64,000 bases of DNA from Bullera alba (lineage: Eukaryota; Basidiomycota; Tremellomycetes; Tremellales; Bulleraceae), in the NCBI GenBank assembly GCA_001600095.1, contig BCIX01000005.1, positions 1,618,523 through 1,682,522 of the forward strand, read 5' to 3'. This document shows, piece by piece, positions 1 through 10,568 of this stretch (position 1 is the stretch's first letter; each line of letters begins with the position of its first letter). The notes beneath the pieces were generated by a model. It worked only from the letters and a program-made list of their open reading frames with translations. It searched no databases and was not told the DNA's origin. Made by a program: the position numbers and the translations under genes.

Positions 1-3000
1 TCCTCCATACCGTCAACGAGCTCCTCGTATGCCAAGCGAAAGCTTTCTAAGACCATCAGCGAGATGTCACGGGATTGAACTTACGGGCTTCGGGGAAGAG
101 GGTAGCATAGGCAACTAGTACGCTGGAGCAAGCTCTGATAGCTCGAGCAGCCCGTCTCTTTGGAAGCACATCCCGCTTGATGGAAATGGCCAGTAAGAGG
201 GTGAGTCCAGACACAAAGTTTGAATACAGCGCGGCCATGGAATGTGCTGGTGTTGAAGACGCGATGATCTCGCTCTCGAGCTACAAGATCAGCATGGCCC
301 AAAGGGCTGAGCTTACCTCGCAGCACCGCGCTGCAGATTCTGCCATCATCACGAGAAAGTTGACATTTGAGCTAGTGTTGTTCTACAGTCAGCCTGGTCG
401 AGACGGAAGAACTCACGATTCGAGGTCGCAAAAGAGATGTCACTGCCTATACACCTGATCAGCAAGAGACATCACCGTTCACATCGATAGCACCCACCAC
501 GTGATACCCTTTCTCCAAGCGCTTCTGGCCGAGATCGGGCATAAGCTCCGGTAGAGAGGTACCGGTGTGAGGGGTAGGCGAAAGCTTTGATACAGTCTCT
601 TTCCAGCTCGCGAGGTGCTTTAGGATGGTTTCAATCTGCTGATCGGTGATACCATGACGGCGCCTCTGTCGCGACCTACGTTGTCAGAGTGATTACAGAA
701 GTACACTCACCAGATCTCTGATCGAATTCGGTACAGGCATATCCAGTGCTTGGCGGATGACATCTGAGGGCGTCAGTTGGGTGGTTTGTGCGTCTATAAA
801 ACATGTACTCACAGAAGTGCGTGGGCGGTGGGAAGCTCGAGAGGCATATGCACGTCGTATGGCCTCTGTATCTGTCTCAAAGCAGTCCATATCAAGGGGT
901 TCCTGTAGGGGTTAGTCGAGGCAGAATAATATGACTCACCTCGATCTCGACTTCGTGATCGCTAATGGACTGACGATTCAGCACAATCACACCGGACGGA
1001 CTCACTAAAGGCCTTCCTAGAGTGATCGACACCAACCTATCAAGGGTGTATATTGACCAGAAAGTCCTCGAGCGGATTTCTGAGAGCAGGGGATGAAGGT
1101 CGCGAGCCGCCTGTAATCGAACTCAGTATGATCTTTGAGTTCGAAAGGGGCTACTCACTGGAGCTGGCTTGCGATGCAAACCTTGTTCGATACACATTCG
1201 CATTGCCAGACCCACGAGATGCCTGATGTATCTCTTTAGCCACATCAACCGGGTTTCCCAATACTCACCACACTGAAGGACCATCCTGTGTCCAACATCA
1301 GCTCGTGTTCATTTCAGAGACTGTCAACTTACATCTGCCCTGAAAGAATACATTGCCGTCAGAGCAAGAGCGTGGATCGAAAACAAGTCTTGCTTGGCGA
1401 TGACCTCGTCGATGTAGACATTGGCGGCTGCAAAATACATCTAGGGTCTCAAGCTCGGGTCTCGATGAACGAACTTACCTTGGACGTTTGACTGGAACCG
1501 ATCTCGTGTGAAATGTGACCTGACATCAGCGGAGACTTTCGTGTCCACTCACGAGCTCCGATAGCGTAGACCATCCATAGGAAGAATGCGCCTGGCCGGT
1601 CAGCTGGACCTAGACTTGATGCTTACCTGTTCGCAGCCCGGGTTCGGCGTAGTTCCCCTGATGAAGCTCATGGCGTCGCTTGTGCCAGCTCAATATACAA
1701 GCTACGGCTCGGCTTAGTCCTGTAAATGGATCAAAGTCTGCGACTTACGCCACTACGGAATCAGCGACTGATTCTGCAACTGCACTCACTTGCAAGAAGG
1801 GATAACGTGATTGAACATGCAGGTACGTAGCCCGGATAAGCTGCTCTGCCATGTGTTCCGTCGGCCACCCCGGGACGTTCCTCTCTGACATTTCTTCTCC
1901 CGGTGGCTGATTACCTGCGTTGAATTTAGATCCAAAAGGGGCAGAAGACGCTCCTGGTAGTATGCAGCTGGCCTCATCAGCCTCTCAGTTATCGTTTGTG
2001 CTCACGCTTTGGCAAGTCGGGCGAACGAAAGTCCAGATTTTCGAGTCGCGGTCGGGTCCTCATTGCATGCCTTCATGGAGAGTCCGTGGACATGTTGAGC
2101 GGCCGTAACGGGGTCCGACTGTAATCCTTCCACCTCGGCAATCAGAACCACTTGATCTGCGGGTGCAATGCTGTTGGGTCCAGAAATCTCAGAGAAAGAA
2201 GGGTAAAGCGGAGATGAACGTTGCGGTTGCTCCATATTGGCGAAATGAGGAACTCTGTCTCCTAGAGCTTGTGAAGGTAGCCGTCGCTCCGTACTGCCGA
2301 ATGCAGGAACATCCTCTGCTACATCTGAACGGCGTTGCTGTTGCTCCACATTGCCGAATGGAGAGGCGTTGTTTCCTGTTGGTGGAAGAACTCGCAGTTG
2401 CTCAATATTACCGAACGGCGAGACGTTTTCTCCTAGATGCGGTAGACCGTCGATCTGCGATATCGTGCCCGACCATGGGTCATCTGCTAAGCCTTGGTCC
2501 CAGTCCAAGGTGTCTTCCACGTCCTGAATGGTGGAGTGATGATCGTCCTGAATGGTGGAATGATGATCGTCCTCTGGCTGGGATACCCCCAGATGATCCC
2601 GAACGTCCTCGTTGCTTGGATCGCTCGTGCGAAGTGCTGATTCGAGATGCGCGCATCGTTCCTCCAGTGCGGCGATGTACCTGAACATGACAGTGTCAGG
2701 ATCGCTCGGCGTCTTCGGAGATACAACGAAACTGACTTCAGAGTCACATCGTCTCCTCTCTTGACACTAGGAGTCTCGAACACGCAGTCTAAGCAACGTC
2801 AGCAGGTGGGCTCAGCAGAAAAGCTGCATCGCTGCGTACCGGCTTTATAGTGCAAACAGTTGTTACAAGGCTCTTCACCATTGCATTTCTGTTTACGAGC
2901 TATCCACTGGATCAGCTGGTATTCCTCTGACCCTATAGTATCGCTCACTCTTGCATCGAGTGCCTATATCATCGAATGTACACTCAGCTTCCACCGGACA

Positions 3001-3106
3001 CCTGGATAAAAGTCACTCTGGCCTCACAAGCATTGACACATCGCCTGGCGCGTTTGCGACGCGGTCGAGTCTCGTCTTCCGATGCCCCCGAGTCCATTGA
3101 CGACAT
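1..3106 (-). CDS. Zn2Cys6 (Gal4-type) transcription factor, 3' end beyond the window
   Basis: Nuclear sequence-specific regulator. Starting at the ATG at 3106, splicing four short exons gives a complete binuclear zinc cluster at about residues 27-54: CTRC, KTRKQKC, NGEEPC, NNC, LHYKADC (spacing C-x2-C-x6-C-x5-C-x2-C-x6-C), preceded by a basic stretch (RPRRKRARR). A linker and short coiled coil follow (YIAALEERCAHLESAL), the usual dimerisation element. Next comes a low-complexity region with a 24-nt tandem duplication (2521-2568) and four degenerate 19-residue repeats. The rest (about 2000 down to 1) is cut by many introns and should hold the fungal regulatory middle-homology domain; the frame is still open at base 1, so the protein is truncated by the window edge. 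It is the first gene of the amidase/deacetylase/transporter group and is the natural candidate for its pathway-specific regulator (inference). Class is certain, target genes are not. Confidence 0.85.
2224..2431. repeat. Four degenerate 57-60 bp coding repeats in the regulator linker
   Basis: Four units begin near 2224, 2281, 2338 and 2398 on the plus strand. On the minus strand they encode SPFGNIEQ, SPFGNVEQ, PAFGSTER and PHFANMEQ cores spaced 19-20 residues apart. The first three spacings are 57, 57 and 60 nt, all multiples of three. Confidence 0.75.
2521..2568. repeat. 24-bp tandem duplication inside the regulator gene
   Basis: Two adjacent 24-bp copies differ at a single base (gtggag versus gtggaa). 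On the minus strand they add an in-frame repeat of eight residues (DDHHSTIQ twice) to the acidic linker of the Zn2Cys6 protein. Confidence 0.9.
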
Positions 3107-3170
3107 GAGCAAATTTGAGTCTGGGTCTAGAATCAAGATGCATCGCTTCAAAGACAAGTAGGTGTGTGAA

Positions 3171-3192
3171 GATAAGGGGCCAGGTTCTTATC
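3171..3192. promoter_or_regulatory. Pair of GATAAG sites upstream of the Zn2Cys6 regulator
   Basis: GATAAG at 3171-3176 and its complement CTTATC at 3187-3192 lie 65-86 bp upstream of the regulator ATG, in the 165-bp gap after the amidase stop. GATAAG is the core site of fungal nitrogen GATA factors (AreA/Gat1 type). The motif is read directly; its use is inferred. Confidence 0.5.
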
Positions 3193-3271
3193 TCTTTGGG
3201 TGCTCGAGAGTCGAGAACGCTAGATCGGACCAGTTCCGAAGCTCCGAATCAAGCGGGACATCACGTGACTC

Positions 3272-4869
3272 TCATAGGATCTCCTTGGGTGCGCCTGCTG
3301 GACACCGTATCTCCCCGTTGTGAGCTCTACTAAAGACTTTGGCAATCTCCTTGCTCGCTGCTATGACCTGGCCATCCTTGTATCGCCCGCTAACCAGGCT
3401 CAAACCGATAGGCATGCCGTTCTAGGTAGCCATTAGCGATGTCAAGGGTCAGAAATATGCTCACCTCTCCCGCGAAGCCAGGCACATTGATCACCGGCAC
3501 TCCCAGACCTGTCCAGATCCCACAGAAGATGGCTACGGTCGTAAGTACTGGTCTTATACGGGAATGAGTATTGGTCGTAGACTCACCACTCCCAGTACCG
3601 GTCACACCGAGAGGTGCTTCTCCCGTGGCGCTAGGCGTGATGATGATCTGCAGCGTAAGCGATATGTCACCCATTTTTCTACTCACATCGTATCGCCTGG
3701 CAATCTCATCAAACGACGGCTTGAGCCGATTGAGCAGGTCGTACGCGGCGAGTTGGTCCTGTCTGCTGAGGTTCTTTCTGTTCTCGACGTGGGTTTTGAA
3801 GTCTTCATGACAGATATCTGGGGCTTTGAGCGTTTCACTCAGAAAGGCGGATCTTGCCTCCGTCCACATGATGGTCCTGGCGGCATCGAAAGCTCCGTCA
3901 AAGTCGGGCGGAAGTTCCAATGTCTCCACAGTAGCTCCAGCTTGGATCAAAAGCTTCTGCGCTTGGCTCCAGATCGTCTCAAGAGACCCAGTCGCGTTAT
4001 CGGCCCATACGGGGGACTTGCACATTCCAATTCGCATCGAGTCGATAGATTTGGGAGGTATGTCGTCGCAAATCTGAAATGCCTTGCACAGGGTCTCCAG
4101 ATCCTCCGCACATCTCGCGTAGAGTCCAAGGGTGTCGAGGGAAGCGGAGAGCATCTTGAGACCTTCTCGACTGATGGCGTTCCAGGTGGGTTTCATCCCG
4201 AAGATGTTGTTGAAACTGGCTGGTCTAATGGTCGAGCCAATCGTCTGTGTACCCAAGCCGAAAGTACACTGAAAGTCGCCAACGACCGCACCAGAGCCAG
4301 AAGATGAGCCACCGGGGGTACGTTCAGAGTCGTAGGGGTTTCGTGTGGCCGGTCCTCGGGTCGTTGCAGCGAACTCGGTCGTGGTCTAAGGGGTGAGCTA
4401 CGGACGAGAAAGTGGAACTCACCGATTTTCCGAAGATCAAGGCTCCGAGTGCTCGCAGTGTAGCGATGCAGGCTTTCAGATAGTCAGCCATATCCGCCAT
4501 TCTAAAGCTGGAGAACTCACCTGCATCAATCTCGGGACGATCGCCCGCGTAAATAGGAGAGTTGTGTTGGGTGGGCATATCTGACAGATGAGCCAAGTTT
4601 GCCCAATTTCGGCACTCACCTTTGGTGTAAATGACATCCTTTACGGCCACTGGTATGCCATGAAGCGGTCCTCTCGAGCCTACTGGCACATTATCGAGCT
4701 CTTGTGCCCGTTGCAGAACCAGCTTGGGGTCGAGAAAGGCCCAGCCTTGGACGTCGGCATCGCGAGACTTGATCCTCCCGAGGTGCGACTCGGCGATCTG
4801 GGTGACGGTCAGAGTCCCCGCTTTGAGCTGGGAGGCGATTTGAGTGGCTGTCAGGAAACAAGGCTCCAT
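3272..4869 (-). CDS. Amidase-signature family hydrolase
   Basis: Hydrolyses a carboxamide to acid plus ammonia, probably in the cytosol. The ATG at 4869 begins MEPCFLTATQIASQLKAG, a typical amidase start, and the stop TGA is at 3274-3272. The Ser-Ser-Lys triad can be placed: Lys in GIPVAVKDVI, the cis-Ser in the glycine/serine signature GGSSSGSGAVVG, and the nucleophile Ser in TIGSTIRPASFN. The C-terminal NGMPIGLSLVSGRYKDGQV, found on a separate last exon, is also characteristic. About five short introns interrupt it. Length (about 500 residues) is normal for the family, which also contains acetamidases, fatty-acid amide hydrolases and GatA. It is divergent from the deacetylase gene at 5086, with a GATAAG site in the shared gap. 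The substrate cannot be read from sequence; the context suggests release of ammonia from an amide intermediate. Confidence 0.88.
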
Positions 4870-5000
4870 GGTGTTTGTTGCTCTTCAACCACGACTCTGT
4901 CAAGTCGACTTATGAGGACTCTAGCCTGACTCCAGCTCATAGCCGTTCCGAGTGGTACTCAAGGTCATGTCCGAAGTTCGGAAATCGTTTCCGAATTGCA

Positions 5001-5006
5001 GATAAG
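5001..5006 (+). promoter_or_regulatory. GATAAG site between amidase and deacetylase
   Basis: One GATAAG in the 216-bp divergent promoter, 80 bp upstream of the deacetylase ATG and 132 bp from the amidase ATG. It could serve both genes (inference). Confidence 0.4.
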
Positions 5007-5085
5007 GGCGAGATACATAACAGCTGCCAGAGCATCAGCCTTATGGATCAGAGGACAACAAGACGGACCATACGCACTCACCAGC

Positions 5086-6589
5086 ATGACAGTCACACTC
5101 GAGACCAACTCTGCAGAGACCCGACCTAGGACCAGCGCGTCCATGGTTGGGTACAAGGACAAAGTACCTGACGCGCAATGGTGAGCTGCGTTCGATTTAC
5201 CGGTCTTTGCCGAAGTGAACCCTCGCTCATCTTACAGGCCTGGCGGAGCTAAAGTAGCCGTGAGCTTGTAAGTCCCCTGTGCATCGCTGTTGTACAGTAA
5301 GCTGATCTATACCACAGTGTGCTCAACGTCGAGGAAGGAGCCGAGTACACCATCCGCAATGGAGACGAAAGGGCCGAGCTCAATCTCCACGAATACGGGG
5401 CCGATGCTGAGCCATATGCGCCTCACGGCAGGATCAATCGTGGGTCCTCTCAATGCCCATGAGAACAAGACTGACTTGGTCAAAGCCAACATGGAGTCGC
5501 AGTACGACTATGGAACTCGAGCTGGAGTCTGGCGTATCTTCCAGGCTTTCAAAGGTCAGCGGCATCGAAGCGACATGGCTAACGACCAGACTACAAGATG
5601 CCGTTGACCATCTACGGAGTGGCATACTCTTTGACAAAGGTGCCACGTATGGCCGAAGTCATCCACGAGGAAGGATGGGAGATGGGTAGCCATGGCTGCA
5701 GGTGAGTTTTTCTGAAGTGAATCTCACAGCCGAGGCTGACGGCGTATCTAGGTGGATCGAACACTACGACCTGCCCCAGGATGTCGAGAAAGAGCAGATC
5801 AGAGAGGGAGTAAAGCTCTTTCAGAAGATGTCTCCAAAGGTCAGTCACCACGACATGACTACTGACCGTAACATAATGTAGCTGACTATTGTAGACCGCC
5901 GCTCCCGTTGGATGGTACCTAGGTCGACCCTCTCCCCGCACCAGAGGTCTCATCGCGGACGTGTACCGTGAAGAGGGTCTGCCCAATCTCACGTGGCAGA
6001 GCGACGACTACAGCGACGACGTCCCCTTCTGGATTCCATACCCAGGTGGTACCAAGGACCAAGGGCTGCTCATTCTCCCGTACAGCGTGAGTCATACCGG
6101 AACATGGATCAAGGGTATGGGCTTAGTTGGTAGTACGACAACAACGACTTCAAGTTTTCGAGAGGCAGCGGCTGGACCTCTGCCGGTGCATTCAACGAGT
6201 ACTTGATCAACGCGTGGGTTCTCTCAGTCTTTTCGGACCTTGGATACTGCTGATCTTCCTTTATAGTTTCGATCAGCTATACGAGGAGGGTGAAGCTGGC
6301 TCACCCAAAATGATGGTGAGCCGAAAGAGATGCATCGTGGGGACATTAGCTAAATACTCCCCATCACAGACTGTTGGCCTCCACTGTCGAGTCATTGGCA
6401 AGCCAGGCAGATTTCCTGCCCTGACCAAGGTGAGACGGTTGACATCAAGGTTGAACATGCTGCTGACTCCAACAGTTCATGGATCACATCGCCGCGAAAC
6501 AGAAAGGTTCGGTATGGGTTGCGACACGAGAAGAGATTGCAACGCACTGGGCGGAGAAGTACCCGTATGATCCGAAGGCAGTGTACTAG
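5086..6589 (+). CDS. PuuE/allantoinase-like NodB-fold deacetylase (copy 1)
   Basis: Member of the polysaccharide-deacetylase fold, closest by motif to the metal-independent allantoinase PuuE, which opens allantoin to allantoate. Key stretches in order: WPGGAKVAVSFVLNVEEGAE, MESQYDYGTRAGVWRIF, WEMGSHGCRW, GWYLGRPSPRTR, SDDYSDDVPFW, VGLHCRVIGKPGRFPALTKF, and a C-terminal ATREEIATHWAEKYP. These are the PuuE landmarks; the TFDDG metal motif of chitin deacetylases is absent and there is no signal peptide, so a cytosolic ring-opening enzyme fits better than a cell-wall enzyme. Several short introns interrupt it. The start is ATG 5086 or ATG 5143 (SMVGYKDK), 19 codons later; both are in frame. It sits beside the amidase and the 14-TM transporter. 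Family is secure; allantoin as substrate is inference. Confidence 0.85.
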
Positions 6590-6817
6590 TAGTAGATAGT
6601 AGATACTATAGATGGATGTCGAATGCACTTGGTCTGATCAAGCGATGTTTGTCGTCCTAGCACGAGTGCTCATGCCGAGCTGATAACCCAATCAAAGTGG
6701 TGCAGTGTTGAGGACGTAGCGCCGTAGTCTGCCTCATCTTTGCGATTGCGAGCAACCGAATTTGCTGTCTGGACGGAAGAACGATTCATGCTATGATTGG
6801 ATGTATGTATGTATATG

Positions 6818-8933
6818 CTATGCTTTGACAACGGGCACGACTTCACCTGACTGCTCTCTCTCCTCATCAGGCACTGCTCGTACCAATTCTGGAGGATCCG
6901 CACGGAAGATGACTTCCTGCGAGATAAGGTCAGTCGGGCACATCTCCATATTGGTCTATGATCTTACCTTGATAAACAGAGAGAGCGCGAAGCAGACCCC
7001 GCTGCCCGCCGTGAAGAAGATGAAGCAGGTCCTCAGACCTTCTGCATAGGCAGCAATCACGACAGATCGAGTTTGCGGATCGAGCTGGTGGACAATAGAA
7101 ATGGTCGACTTGAGGATCATGCGTCTCTCGTCCGTGGTCAAACTGGTCGGAAGATTGGAAGAGACCGTGTTGTTGAAGATTGCATTGGCAATGGCCAGTC
7201 CAAATGCTCCGCCTAGTAGGGTCAGCTTGGGCGAAACATCTCGGTACGTTGGACTCACCCATGGTGCGGAAGAAGTTCCGGGAGGAAGTGACTACCGCAC
7301 GATCTTTATCAGGAGCAACAGCCATCATTGCTACAAGAGCTACCATAACATCTCAGCTGAGAAGCATTCTTGATTGCGATGTACTTACTAGATTGTAGGC
7401 AACATCCCACGCCGATAGAGCTGACCTCCAAGATCCCGATCAAGACCCCCAGAGAGGTGTCGGGGGTCCAGAGGATCTGCAGACCGGCTCCAAGTGCCCA
7501 TATCCCTGACCCAAAGATGATGACCGCTTTGTACCGGTTAGTCCGGGAGATGATCTGCCCCGAGATGATCCCCCAAACGGATTGAGGAAGGGTGTAGGCC
7601 AGAACCAAAGCTCCAGACTTGATGGCCGAGTATCCCTTGACGTATTGGAAGAACATGGGGACGTAGAAGATGTTGCCGTAGTAGATGACGCCAACGAGAA
7701 AGCTTTGAGCTTGGGTGATCGATATCGTCGGTATCCGAAACAGTCGCACTGATACGACTTCAGCTTTGAAGACGGTCGAGACTCACGAGGCAAGATCGGC
7801 AAGTTTGCCCATCGCCATTCGCAAAGCAAGAAAGCGACCATGAGTACTGCACCGATAACGAGGAGACTGATAACGACTGGACCGTCCCATGCGAATGATG
7901 AGCCTCCTCCGGAAATGGGTACCTAGTTGTCAGCGTCTCTTCCGTGTGTGCAACTCACGAGCAAGAGCAGTGTCGCAGCGAAACTCAGAGCAATGCCCCA
8001 GTAATCGATCTTCTTCAGCTTCTCCCTATCATAGAACTTGGACATCAGCATTGTATGAAATCAGAAGGTGTGGACATACCGGATGCTACCGGTCACTGGC
8101 TTGAGGGGGAGGACGTAGTGCGTGAGGACGATGATCGCCAGTGAGAGTGGGCAAGTGAGCCTATAGCTCGGTCAGGAACTGCTGGGCGAGCGAGATCCAA
8201 ACTCACCAAAACAGCCAACGCCATTGCCCCGCCGTCGCTAATCCTCCTCCGACGAATGGTCCAACGGCAGAGCCCAATGAACAGGCAGCACTAATGAGCC
8301 CTTGGTACTTTCCTCGGTCTTTGAGCGATACCACATCCGAGACCTGGGTACAACTCAGCACCACTCGCAACTCAGAGCCTAGTGACACTCACGATGGTCA
8401 TGGCGATCCCATTGACTCCACCACCTCCAAGACCACTGATAGCTCGAAAGACATATAGCTGAACGGGAGTCTTTGCGAAACCACAGAGGAGATTGCCCAT
8501 TCCCAGGAGGAACAAAGCAATGTGTAGCATGTTCTTTCGGCCAAACTACGTCTTCTCAGCTTGACTAGATCACTACCCCTGCCATACTTACGATGTCGGA
8601 AAGTCGTCCGTACACTAGGTGCATGGCACAATTGGTCACCAGGAAAGCAGTACCCAGCCATGATATGCTAAGAGACTGTCAACATCGTCCGCGATTCGAA
8701 GCTCACCTATCGCTACCGCCGATATCCCCTCCTATCACCGGTGCAGCGGTACTGACACTTGTCTGATCCAGAAAGCTGACGAACAACGCGACACCAATAC
8801 CAAAGTAGATGAGCAGAAGGCGATGAAATGGTAGTCGGACAGATTGATCCTCCAGCAAAACCACCGAGCTCGCTGTCGGAGACTCGGTGACCCTCACCGG
8901 GGTCTTTTCTTCGTCGCTGCCTTCGTTGCCCAT
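6818..8933 (-). CDS. MFS transporter, 14-TM DHA2-like drug:H+ antiporter type
   Basis: Plasma-membrane permease. An acidic N-terminal tail (MGNEGSDEEKTPVRV) is followed by a first helix with LFVSFLDQTSVSTAAPVIG, the DHA2 motif C-like start of these carriers, then GRLSDIFGRKNML (MFS motif A), RAISGLGGGG, and FVGGGLATAGQWRWLFW ending the first half. The second half includes GSGIWALGAGLQILW, RNFFRTMGGAFGLAI and a C-terminal cytosolic tail ending VVPVVKA at the stop TAG 6820-6818. About seven introns. ATG 8933 is preferred; an in-frame ATG at 9020 would add 29 residues. It lies between the two PuuE-like genes and is divergent from the second, so it may import or export the compound they handle. 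Family confident, substrate unknown. Confidence 0.85.
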
Positions 8934-9091
8934 GTCGCTCGAAGTCTGCAAGGGGCTGCACCAGCAGACCGATTGATGGCGTACAGCATATTCCCTGCTC
9001 GATCGACTTGTAGTACCCAAAAGTACGATGTCGAGTTCGGATAGCCAAATCCGAAGCCTACAGAGGCTTCGGAACCCAAGAGATAGGGGGA

Positions 9092-9097
9092 GATAAG
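9092..9097 (+). promoter_or_regulatory. GATAAG site between the DHA2-like transporter and deacetylase copy 2
   Basis: GATAAG at 9092-9097, with a related GATAGG at 9082-9087, in the 281-bp divergent promoter; 118 bp upstream of the deacetylase ATG. Functional use is inferred. Confidence 0.4.
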
Positions 9098-9214
9098 GCC
9101 TGTTCGGCCATTCCCGATGTTCCGATCGTCAGGTGGTTCTTATGAGCGACGATGAGAGTGGAATGCAAGTCTGGTCGCTATTCTCACTTGCTCTGTAGCT
9201 CAACACTGTACGAA

Positions 9215-10488
9215 ATGCTTGCCTCAGCCATTCCACAGCTTCCGTCCGGTGCGACTTTTGCCAAACCAGGTTTCTCAAGACCCCTCGCGACTCAAGAGCT
9301 CCCAGTTCGGGACTATGGAGGATATACCGATGTAAACGTCCCGACCGTCTCGTGGCCAGGTGGAAAGAAGCTCGCATTGAACATCTCTATCCACTTTGAG
9401 GAAGGTGCTGAAGCGACTGTACGTATCTTTCAGCTAATCGTGACCTGGACTGACATTTCTCAGACCGAGAATGGAGACGTGTGCTCGGAGACTCTGCTGG
9501 GAGAGGTATGTTTTACCGAGACAATCTATCCTGACCAAATAGACCGAGCGACGACCTCTACGTGCAGGCCGTGATCTCGCCATGGAATCAGTGTACGAGT
9601 TCGGCACAAAGCGTGAGTATCAACCAACGACTCTGCTGATACGCTTTCAGGTGGTTTCTGGCGATTGTTCGATCTTCTTGAAAGCCTCGGATTCACATAC
9701 TCGTTGATCACTTGCGGACGAGCAGCAGAGCTCACCCCAGAGATCGTCGAAAAGGCTGTTGCAGACGGAGCGGAGATTGTCGCTTCTGGCTACCGGTGAG
9801 TATGCTTCTCGCTTCCTCGCTGACTATGCAGCTTTGTCAACTATGACCTTGTCCCCGAGGAGATCGAAGTAGAGCACACGGCCGTCACGCTGGACATCCT
9901 GAAGAAGCTCTCCCCAAGTGGGCAATACCCCGCAGGTGTTTTCGTCGAGAGACCCTCCATCTCCACGCCCAACGTGGTCAAAAAGGTGTACTCGGACGCC
10001 AAGGCCGGACTCCTCTACGACTCTAGCTCCTTTGGCGACGACTTGCCGTACTATGGTGGTGACGGGACGCTCATGATCCCACATACCCTTGACTGTGAGT
10101 GACACCAGCTGTCCATTCACTCATGACATAGGCAACGACCACAAGTTTGTCGACGCCCCAGGTTTCTCTAGTCCAAGCGACTTCTTGGAGCACCTCACCA
10201 ATGCGCTGGACGTTTTGGTCAAGGAAGGCCGAGATGGAAAGCCCAAAATGATGACGCTGGCTCTTCATCCGAGAATCATTGGCCGTCCCGGACGGTTCGG
10301 CGCGTTGAAAAAGTTCCTAACCATAGTGAAGGCAATGGAAGAGGAGGTGTGGGTGTGTCAGAAGCAGGACATCGCGCGGTGAGTCCCTGTCTTGGGCTCG
10401 AACTGGTTGAATTCTAACTCGATCTAGTCACTGGCACGAGCACCACCCGAACGATGGGACCCGCTATACAGATCCTGTAGATGAGTAG
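9215..10488 (+). CDS. PuuE/allantoinase-like NodB-fold deacetylase (copy 2)
   Basis: Second member of the same family as the gene at 5086, but clearly diverged, so not a recent duplicate. Landmarks: VSWPGGKKLALNISIHFEEG, MESVYEFGTKRGFWRLFDLL, ADGAEIVASGYRFVNYDL, YDSSSFGDDLPYY, FVDAPGFSSPSDF, LALHPRIIGRPGRFGALKKF and IARHWHEHHP, ending DPVDE at TAG 10488. The N-terminal 45 residues before the conserved core are longer than in copy 1. ATG 9215 is the first in-frame Met that leaves the core intact; an earlier ATG at 9152 is possible. No signal peptide and no TFDDG metal motif are seen. It is convergent with the DHA1-type transporter (80 bp between stops). Two non-identical PuuE-type enzymes in one group suggest successive or alternative cyclic-imide substrates. 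Confidence 0.85.
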
Positions 10489-10568
10489 CCATGTCTCTCA
10501 TGATAGACCAAAGGCGAGATAGCTCGCCGGGAGATCAGACGATGATTAGATGCATAAGTACGGCCAAA

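Noticed and set aside
2163..2684. 173-codon plus-strand frame with repeated AVAPY/AVAPH segments
   Set aside because: Antisense reading of the tandem repeats in the Zn2Cys6 regulator; the minus frame links to the zinc cluster by good splice sites.
3564..4307. 247-codon plus-strand frame
   Set aside because: Antisense shadow of the amidase gene, whose conserved catalytic motifs are on the minus strand.
5086..6589. Chitin or peptidoglycan deacetylase
   Set aside because: No signal peptide and no TFDDG metal motif; conserved blocks are those of PuuE-type enzymes.
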